A stretch of 64,000 nt of DNA from Ascidia mentula. Lineage: Eukaryota > Chordata > Ascidiacea > Phlebobranchia > Ascidiidae. The DNA is taken from NCBI GenBank assembly GCA_947561715.1, contig OX387200.1:436501-500500 (forward strand). The letters are read 5' to 3'. Made by a program: the position numbers and the translations under genes. The notes below the pieces were generated by a model. That model searched no databases and had not been told where the DNA came from. It saw nothing but the letters and a program-made list of their open reading frames with translations. Positions 1 to 10,600 of this stretch are shown piece by piece. The first letter of the stretch is position 1; each line of letters begins with the position of its first letter.

Positions 1-1660
1 TTTCAGTTGGTTTATCAATAGTTTTTCCAGGAAACGACATCACTCATTTTGTGTGGCACAGGACTATTTGCATAGCGTTTACGCTCAATTGTTTAGAAAA
101 GCCTTCCGCTGTAGAGTGAAGGACAACATGTTAAAAGAGCGCCCCAGTTTACAAAAACCTCTCGACAAGTTGCAACGGCCCTTAGCCACCCCCTCAATTC
201 ACCGTGACGCCATCTAGGCCGTAGGGACTGACAGAACGAAGGTTTACCAGTGCTGATGGTTGGTACACTAAGCTTGTAAACTTTCGCCGAGGAAGACCAG
301 CTGAAAGTAGTTGAAAAGGTCATTTTGGAAATTTGATACTTCTAAGTCGGCTTAAACCAAGCATGCTGCAACTTGTACGTAAGTAATGAGTGCTGAGGTA
401 GGCAAACTTTCCCATGATATGGTTACGTTGGCACGTGGTGAAAGTAGTCTTTTGGGGGCTTTGGTGTTATTTGCAGACGTGATATGTATCAGTTATGTAT
501 CAATGGAATATCAAAACCTGGTATGTTATTCTTATTTAATTTGCGTTGGACAGTTCTGTGTTCATATCGTAATTGCCACAATTGAAGTGACGTTTGGAGT
601 GAATTTTGCAAGGTTTGAAATGGGAAGAGCACGTATCTCTATACGACATAGGAGGCGTTGTTTTAGTTGCACTAAATATCCAATATCTGTCACCAGCAGG
701 CCTCGAACGAGGACATTTCTTTGTATTATGCGATCACAAAGGCTTTGTATGTCATAACCACTTGACTTGGCCTGTCCAAAACACACATACGCATTGTTTC
801 GCGCAGCGGATAAATCGTCGGTATTTGTGGTTTACGCTGAACTCTTGTATTATTCACTGTGGGCTGCGACCTTCTAACATTTACAGACATTTTATTTAAA
901 CCAGACAAAGGTTTGCACATTAAAGCTTCGTGGTTATACTTGAGCGAATTCCTGAGTGATTACAGCTGTAGTTCAAACTGTGCGTAGTTTCCGAGGACGT
1001 CGCGTAACAATTTAAAAACAATGGCGGTAATTATAAGTTAGGACAGCCTTCTGCCGATCAAAAATGTTAATATAGGAAGAAATCGTTTCGATAGATCAAT
1101 AATTAGTGGGTCGTTGGCATTGCCGTGAAGTACAATAAGTTTGAATCTATGGGTTCACAGTCCTTTTACGCATCACTAGATTATTTAGTTTTGGAACCTG
1201 TCCTTATGAAATAACAATGGTCGCCTTATTTGAACTGCGCCTTGTGACGTATAATAGGAAGTGTGATGTAACACATACTTCTGTTTGTAGTGACAGAGAG
1301 CGTTTCAAACCTCGTTTTTACTACAATGTAAACGCAAATGTCCAGTACACGTATTTGCCATTGGTAGATATGGAAAGAATTGTAAACTTTCAAGTGAATA
1401 CAAGCATTTACATTAACTAGAAGAAAAAGAGTTTTCGTAACAGAAATATTATTTTTATTTATTATCGTTTTCCAGGAGCACATTTTCTCAGCAATCCAAA
1501 AAAATATTTTGATTAATCGACGAATCTCGTGATCTTCAAACCAGGTTTGCCAGGATACAAAATAAATACAATTGAAGTTACATAACCTTATTATGACGTC
1601 ACATCAGTAGCGGTTCGAACGCTTTCCAGACGCCTTTTTGTGGACGGTTATCGATTGAGA
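1..1660. other. Upstream region of the SERT-like gene, no convincing gene
   Basis: No domain or reliable exon chain was found here. An open frame at about 606-899 (+) could join in phase to a short upstream piece at about 473-522, but the predicted protein resembles nothing I know and may be chance. A TGACGTCA palindrome lies at 1594-1601, and a splice-acceptor-like sequence ends at 1629, about 31 nt before the SERT start codon. The promoter of the upstream SERT isoform is presumably within or just left of this stretch. That placement is inference from position only. Confidence 0.4.
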
Positions 1661-4600
1661 ATGTCAAGCAACAATCAGCAAAGCGCGAAGCTCGGTCGGG
1701 ACAATTGGGATCGCTTTGATTCAGAATCGCGGAAAAATTCGAGAAAAGCAAGTTTAATAAGCGCTCCCGGTCATCTGGAAACGCGAAACAATGAAACAAA
1801 TTCGACGACGAATTCGAACGGGGCTACGAATGCTGATGACAGCAAGTTGTTGAACGGTGTTGGGAACGCACCACAGCGCCGTGTATCAGGATACAATTTA
1901 CCGCAGAGCGCGATCGTCGACGCCGTAAAAACTTCAATTCCAGGAAGAAAACGAAGCAGCCAGACCGGCGAAATGGGTAAGAAATTGTTTTGGATTTTCC
2001 TCCTATAGTTTTTACTTGCATTGGAACCATACGATTATAACAGTATTTGGATGGGCTCGCTGTTATCAAGCTAAGGGCAAGCTGCGTCTATCTACAGGCT
2101 GTGCTTTGAGGCACAGAAATGTTTCAATCAATAAAACGTTTATAACGTCATGTTTAAATCTAGAAGTGTTACCATGGAAACGTAATATCTTATATCACCA
2201 GAATAAATGGTGAATTCATGCATTACTAAAAGTCTTGCAGTAATTCAGGTACTTTACATTACCCCAAGGTTTCAATAAATATCGCAAAGAGAGCGCGATG
2301 ACGAACGACAGCGTTCCAGCCCTCTCAAGCAACTACGGATTGTCACTGGTATGTAGATCGTTAGCTATCATGACTTCCCACCCCAGCAATTGCGGTAATG
2401 GCGTGGATTTACTCATAAAGTTAAAGTTCTTACAAGGGTGCGGTCGCAACGCATTTTTTACTAAAACTAGTTTGGTGTGCGCATATAAGTTGACACGCTA
2501 AGTCAAAAACATTTCACAATATTTTGTAAACTGTCACTTCGCTGGTTGTAGCGTCTCCATCAATCTGTTTGTAAAATTACAGAACGTGTTTTGAAGGTGC
2601 CTGAGGACAAACAGAGGCGAATGTTTCCGAAAGATGGAAGCAAAAGTCTAGAACGAGAACAGTGGGGAAGGAAGCTCGAGTTTTTGCTTTCGGTCATTGG
2701 ATTTGCCGTGGATTTAGGCAACGTTTGGAGATTCCCCTATATTTGCTTCCGTAATGGAGGAGGTATATGATTGTTTAAAAAATGTTTTCATAGTTTGGGC
2801 AAAACTTGAATTAAACGAGGATAACTGACGTAATCTTTAACCTAGGCTTGGTTCGCCGCTTACTGGGGCTTACGACGTTTCGCAGGGATGAGTAGTTTTT
2901 AATTTTGGCAAAACAACGCAAGTTCTTGGCGTTGAAAACACGCAACCCAGATGGAGCCCTAATTAAATAGCGGGCGAACCGTCGGCAAATAAAAAGTATA
3001 CGGTTGATTGCGCCAGAAATACAATATGCAAAATTGATGCCAATTAATTTTTCGTTTCAGATTAACAAAACAGTCAATAACAGAATTTGTATTTTGCTTT
3101 TTTTTTAAATAAAGTTTATAAAGATTTATTGTAAAATTATTTGAAGGTCGTGCTTCAACAAAACAATCATAAAACGAATAAAAATCGAAATAAATGCTTG
3201 GTGTGTAATAGCAACAATAATCATTCCCCATGACGGCTGGTAGAGTTCATGTTACAAACCACGTGTCGAAGAACTCGCTTTAAAACAACAAACTCATACT
3301 ATTTACTATTGGGTGCGGAAAGTCGTTTGCAGTGATGTAAAGGTTATTTTGTAACGACAAAGTCGCCATTTTGTGATCACGAACAAATCACGAATTGAAT
3401 CCTTTTCATGGTATTACAACTTGCACCCGATTTTGATTATTTCGAAATGCTTAAAAGAAGGAATTTGTAAACCCAGCACTGGTTACAACGCGTCTCTGAT
3501 TTTGTGAGAATATTTTATATTGCATTTGGTTTTCCTTTAAAAACATTCGAAAATATAATTGACAAAATCCACTTTAATTTGGTTTCACAAGCCAAAGAAA
3601 GATGAGAATCCAATAAAATGAATCCTCTTATCTAGATCAAAGGCAACTTCTTTGGTGGCCGAATAACTGGTGACAGCCATACAGGAGATTATCCATAAAC
3701 CGCTACATGTTATAAACTTTCTTTGTCGGCTATAGTTAGCAACTTGCGCCCTGCGCTGTTGTTTAGATTCCTGTGGTTCCTGGTTTTTGCGAACAAGCTT
3801 TTTATTCGAAGCTCTTCCCTCTCATTCTGGCGGGGTTAAAGCCATCGCCGTAATCTTTACTGTTGTTTGTTTAGTGATTATTCATTAACCGAGGCAAGAT
3901 TGCTGTAAGAGCGCCTTTGTTCGTAACAATAGGCCATTGGTATACGTAACAGTTAAAACAATTGGTGTTTTAGTGAGGTAAAATCTCAGCCAGCATTTTT
4001 ATTTGTAGAGAGTAATCAGTTTTGTGCCAATAGTTTTAAATGGAATTTCATTATACCCTTTTTGGGGCAAATGAGAAGGTTGATAATGAAAACAGTAGTT
4101 TGTGTGACCTGATTTTGTGCTCAGCCGCAAATCGTTTTGCAATGTCTAACAACAAAAACTTTTACTATTTAATATGAAATGAATTTAAAGAACTTGTTTT
4201 TGCCCCTTGCGTTTAACCTGACGTAACAGAAACTATTCTCGCGTCATAGAGAAGTACCTGTGACGTCAAAAGACGCCTACAGCTGCATTTTGCGCCCAAA
4301 CCGCCAGCAATAATTGGGTTGTGAGAAAACAACGACCCACAATGCTCGAGGCTTTGTAGGTAGATGATCTGCTATCTGTCTGCTTACTGAGATTTGCAAA
4401 TTATGTAGCCTGGAGTAGAGGGACTGGTCCCAAGCATCAAGTTTCAGACAATCCTGAATGACGGAAAGCAAGTGCAGTGGTGGGAGTTTGAACCTGTGTT
4501 CTTCGAAAAGCGCTTTGTCGTTGCCTACCCAGTGTTGCTTGGAAGTAACAAGTGCTGTTTGGGTCGTAGCATACCCAGTGTTGCTTGGAAGTAACAAGTG

Positions 4601-7600
4601 CTGTTGGGCGTGAGAATGTCTCAGTGTACAGTCAGTAGCCTATATATTGTAATGCTTGGTGTTGGCCGCCTGGCTATTGCTTCGAAGTATGTTTTTGTAA
4701 ACTCGTGGCCCTTGTAGACGTGTTTCAGTGACATTTGAGCAAACCGAAGGCAACTGAGATAATGTAGAATTTACCTGCATAACTAGACCATAAGCGCATT
4801 CCTGAAAAAGCGTTAATCGCGATCTGTCGTTTTGTATCATCATGAAAAGAGCTAACTTAAAATACAAGGTCATAGAGGAAATTGTTAAATGTGTTTTGAA
4901 TTATTTGTTCAACTTGTCGTTTCTGTCAATTGAAACCAGGTTTGTTGGTTGATAAACAAAAACATTACACGAGGCGAAGATCTCGCTGTACCTCACAAAT
5001 ATTTACTTAAACCATGACCTTATGTGTGCTGGAGGTGTTTTGAAACAAACTTTTTACTTGAGAAAGATGCAACATGGCGGCGGAATCATGCAAACGTTTC
5101 AAAGACCCGGTTTTATAAATCAATGGGTTATATCCGCGATTACTGACGAAGGGTGGTTAACGATTAGGCGTGTTCTTTTATTAAATATTTCACAGAAAAA
5201 TTAATTTCGCGTTTACAGTTTCTCTGCTTATTCAAATAGATCCTATCGGTCAGAACCACCTAGCAAGAGTATAGGCTGATGTCTGATTGACATTTGTGTC
5301 CACGTGTTGTTGTTTGTATTCTTTTCGTTTGTTGAGTCAGCGATCAACGGTTTTATTTTACGAAACTTCAAAGCAAAATGTTTGATGTGATAAGTTTTTG
5401 TTTCCAGAACTTATTCAAATAGAATAGAAAGTGGGTCGGACTGCTGTAGTTTGTACCCATAACCAGCACCAATAGAATATGACGGATCCCCGTGTAAACG
5501 AAAAAACAGACGACGAGGACAAAAAAGCATTTCTAGCTTGCGACGCGAATGGAAATGGAGTTGAAGAAAGCAAAGCGCGGATGTATTTAGAGGAATGTGC
5601 GGTTCACGAATCAGCAACAGACGAAAATGTTGGGGGGAACCGGGAGAGATGGGGACATAAGTTTGAGTTCCTGTTGTCTGTGATCGGGTTCGCCGTCGAT
5701 CTCGGCAACGTCTGGCGTTTCCCGTATATTTGCTTTAGGAATGGAGGAGGTGCGTTTTAGTGCGTGGTGTGACGTCACAATGACTGGTGTGTGGTGTCAC
5801 AATGGCTGGTATGTGACGTCACTGAAACCTTACGCGGTTCCTTTGAGTTGTTTTTATTAAAGCGATCTTTTGGATGATAAATTTCTGGTCGATGAAGATA
5901 TTTTTCGTTTTCACAGAAACATTTGACGAACAAGGCGAATAATTTTAAACTAAATTAAAAACAAATTTAACGAAACAGGGAAGCTAGTTGATTGGGTTGA
6001 ACAAAACCATGGTTGTATAGTCACACTGGTTTAACCTTTCCTTGCAGCAATTTTTATCGCGGTTTTTAATATCACAGAAAACGGGTCACGTGATTTAGCC
6101 TACCTCGTTCGATACAAATGTGGAATACCATAGGAATTCTCGCACTCCGTTTCGCATAAACGTGTTTTATTTGAGAAAAATCGGATTTAAATTAATGCAG
6201 GATGAATCCAATTTAACCCTTAAACTATATTTCAACCAAATTCAACAAAAAGCGATTTTTGTACGAAAAACTATCCACATGCATTTTGTTAACACACCTC
6301 AATCGGTTGTTCGTGCCATGTTTGTTATCTGACATGTGCCAAACATTTGTTCGTGCCATGTTTGTTATCTGACATGTGCCAAACATTTGTTCGTGCTATG
6401 TTTGTTATCTGACATGTGCCAAACATTTGTTCGTGCCATGTTTGTTATCTGACATGTGCCAAACATTTGTTCGTGCCATGTTTGTTATCTGACATGTGCC
6501 AAACATTTGTGTGACAGTTTTCAGGGAATGAAGCAAAGAAGATTTAACATTTTTTGATCTGAAACAACACAGAATTAAAGACGACACTGGGAAAATATAT
6601 CTAACATTGTTAATTAAACTTTGGCGCATGACATTTTTAAACCAATGCCGAATTTGGAATGTGTCCCTTGTGGACCTCGAAGTTTAACAGACGACCACAA
6701 GAATGCAGTAGCACTGCCGACCGCATAATTCTGGTTAAATTCCAAAAAAAGAAATACCTCCCAAACCCCGTAGGCACGCCAAGGGCTTAAGATAATTCTC
6801 ACATTAGGTTTTATGTTACCCACAATCCTCTGCCGAATCCCTTCCATATCTCTCCCATTATAACCCCGTCCTTACGTCATCACAGGAGCTTTCCTCATCC
6901 CCTACTTCCTCATGATTGTCTTTGGGGGAATCCCCTTATTCTACTTGGAGTTGGTGTTGGGTCAGTACCACAGGAGCGGGTGCATCTCAATCTGGAGGAA
7001 GATATGCCCCATTTTTAAAGGTTGGTCGCTGGATTGAGGTGAAATCGACCACGTACTTTGCAGGAGACAACAATGTTGGTTCGATTTTCTCTTCGCAAAA
7101 TCAACTTTGACAAACGACTATATACATATACTGTGAGCTGTACTTGCACTGATGAGACCTTGTATGTCGAAACAGTGACCATCTACACCATTAATATTAT
7201 TGGCTCCATAAATATTTGTAAATACCTTTGAATGATTGTTATTGTATAAATAAAATATTATTTGAGAATTGTTACAATGCCTTATTGTGTTTAGGTGTCG
7301 GCTTTTCAATCTGTCTAATCGCCCTCTACGTTTCGAGTTATTACAACACCATCATAGCTTGGGCCGTGTACTACCTGTACAGGTATTGTTTGGAAATATG
7401 TTGAAAACATATCAGTTGTTAGGCCGTCAGCAACATGTATTTGTTTAGGCGTCAAGTGTTTTACTGTATTGTATATCCAACCACTAAAGGTCGCATGTTG
7501 TGGATATATATGCATTGATTATATTTATCACTGAAGTATGTTAGTGCTTTTCAACCTGTGACTGAGCGATTACATTCTATTTAAACACCTTGGTACCTTA

Positions 7601-10600
7601 GTGATAAACTAATCAAGGTATAGTACGCCATAAGCAACCGATCCTTTGTAGCCATGGAATCCAAACATGTGGTTTTATGGAAACTAAACTACAAGTTTCT
7701 TCGCGTCGGCGACGCTTTTGAATTTTTACCCAAAGTTTGCATTTTTCTGTAATGACTTCTGAGCCTGGATTTTCTGCTTACAAGCGATCTTTTGTGCCTG
7801 CAAACGAGTCCGTGTTCATGCGGATTAGGAACCGACTCGTTAGGATTATTCACGTGACCTTACAGCTGACGCCACTCCTAGCTTAGCTGAGTAATTAGGT
7901 ACATCGGTTTATCCCATCTTAGCTGCGTGAAAATAAGATTGTTAAAATCGTGTTTATTTAAATAAGCCTGAAATGCGTGGGGCATCCCACACTGTTTAGT
8001 TATATATATATACAAGCCGTGTTTAGATATTGTCTGTTTTGGCGGATTGAAAAACCACAAGACGTAAACTGACCTGTGTGGAGATAGCCCTTTAGTCACG
8101 TTCCCAAACTGTTGTTTTGCAGAATGCAAAAATCATCATATTTTTGTGTCAAAATGATGCAAACTTGTCATTGTTAACCCATTTTCCGACAATTGGGGAA
8201 ATTAATGTGAATGCTTCAATTTATATGCCCCTTTGGACAGATTCATTTTTATCGTACATTGTTAAAAAATTATTAGCGTTGGTGGTGAAGTTATTTTAAT
8301 TTTCAGTTCATTCTCGTACGAGCTACCATGGGCACACTGCAACCACACGTGGAATAATGAACACTGCCTCGACCAGATTGACTCCGCGGCACACAACCAA
8401 TCATGGAGTAACACGTCGGAATCTCCAGCCCACCAATTCTTTGAGTAAGTTACTTGATATTGACAGTAGCGTATGGCAGTAAGACAAAAGTTCCAAACTG
8501 CTATCCTTCTTATTTCGACAAATACAAATGGACTAACTTTCCATTATATGCGCAAAAGAGCCATAATAATTGAGAGCTGCAGACAGGGTGTACACGCACT
8601 GTTTCGACCTGTAAGGTCTCATCAGTGCAGCTGTTGATGTGGCACTGTGCTAGCTGGTAGACTAGCAGGCACACAGATTTCCACTTTGTGGTACCTTTCG
8701 GTCAATCGTCGATATGTTGGGTACCAAACTAGGTACCAATCAACTTTCCATTAATTTGGCCTGGGTTTTGTGGAGCATATATTATGAGGTAGATCAGTGG
8801 TTCTCGGGCTTTTCGAAACGAATGATAGCACTTGCGTCGCACATGTTATAACACTTATACATCACAAAATCTATCAGCACTATGTTTTTCGTGTTTATAA
8901 CCATGGGGGCAGTCTCCACTTTCCAGCATTCATCCCAAAATATCTAACCGTAAAAAAACAAGCATTACTTAATTTTGTAGTTGCTACATAGTGTCTGGAT
9001 ATTATTGCAAACGACCCAAGAAAATCTTCCAGTTAATTTCCTGACTTCCTCGTATTTATTCGATTGTGGGTCAATGTTGAAAAAAAAACAAAATGTTTTT
9101 CACAATAGGCGACATGTTTTGGAGATGGACAAATCAACTGGTATTGGCGACTTTGGCCCACCCAGGTGGCAACTGGTCGTATGTCTCTTCTTCGTTTACA
9201 TCGCCCTATATTTCTGTTTGTGGAAGGGAGTGAGGTCATCTGGAAAGGTGAATCCCCTAATGTATGACGCGGGCAAGATGATCTTGCACAAGCAAACGTT
9301 GAAACGCAACATTACGTTCAACTTAATACAAGTACCTTTCCCACTAACAAGAAGTGTTACATATATTTTGGATTTTTTTGTAACTTTTTTTGTGTTTCAG
9401 GCAGTTTGGGTGACAGCGACATTCCCGTATCTTGTCTTGTTCATTCTTCTTATAAGGGGTGCGATGCTGCCTGGGGCTTCGAAAGGAATAGAATTTTATC
9501 TCCGCCCGAAGTGGGGTCAACTTCTGGTGCCTTCAGTTTGGCTGGAAGCGGCGACTCAAGTAAGCCCCATACATAAAAAACATGGTCGCTCATTCTGCTT
9601 GAATCATGCATGGAAAAATGTTGCCTGTCATTTTGCTGCTTTGTCAGTTAAGTCCAATTAAACAAATTCGTTGATCTTCAAACTAATAAAATATTTGTTT
9701 TCAGGTATTTTTTTCATTGGGGCCCGGATTTGGAACTTTAATTGCACTTTCAAGTTACAATCGCTTCAACAACAATTGCTACAGGTTAAACTGTGTTTTT
9801 ATTCTGCTTTAACTGTTACGTAACAACAACAACAACTGTAACGTCACAGAGATGCGTTTATTACGAGTGTGGTGAACTGTCTGACCAGTTTCATGGCGGG
9901 ATTTGTAGTCTTTTCCGTCTTGGGATATATGGCACATATTCTCCACAAAGAAAAGATTGAAGACGTAACCACCCCAGGTACGGTTCTGCATAGGTTACGT
10001 TATTTTCCATTACACTAAACACAGCCTTAGAAACAAGGATTTTGTTTTTTTAGTAAATTTATTTTATATTGAGGATGTAGTGTAACGGTATATATGTAAG
10101 TTCAAAAATATAAACCTCTTTAAATCGTTGTAAATTGTGGCGGTTTGGGAGATTTTGTGGCTGTGTTTGATAACTTCCTGGTTGTCAGTTGTCCAAACAA
10201 TTTCCTCGCATGAGTGAAACTTGCCAAATAGTTCCACGAGAAGATCACAGCCATCCTGCCTGGCGAAATCTAGGTTGAATTAACCTCAAAATCATGTTCA
10301 TTACTTCCTGCTTTCCCATTGACATTGTGTAAAGGTCGCCTTGTAAATCTATCCATAATGACGTCACAGGGAAGTTTTAACAGAGTCTGTTTATTGGAAA
10401 ATATCACAATTATTGTGATAAGATAATTTAAATTGTTTTTATAGGGCTTGGTTTACTCTTCGTGGTCTACGGACAAGCTCTGACCACTTTCAACGGCTCC
10501 GTTATTTTCTCTATATTGTTCTTCCTCATGATCATCACCCTGGGTCTCGATAGTTCGGTACGGATGGTTAAAATAATTCTAATCATATTTATTTTTATTT

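Noticed and set aside
473..899. Two open segments that join in phase to a ~110-residue frame on the plus strand
   Set aside because: No start codon, no domain, a second frame of similar length overlaps, and no further exon upstream could be joined in phase. It remains possible but unsupported.
5395..5425. Spliced-leader RNA gene on the minus strand
   Set aside because: The leader sequence is exact, but the next bases are TTCTGG. An SL RNA needs a GT donor directly after the leader, so this cannot donate it.
8981..9661. One long open frame of about 226 residues
   Set aside because: It is two true SERT exons (9109-9247 and 9401-9559) with an intron that happens to stay open. The intron part is low-complexity and breaks the transporter alignment.
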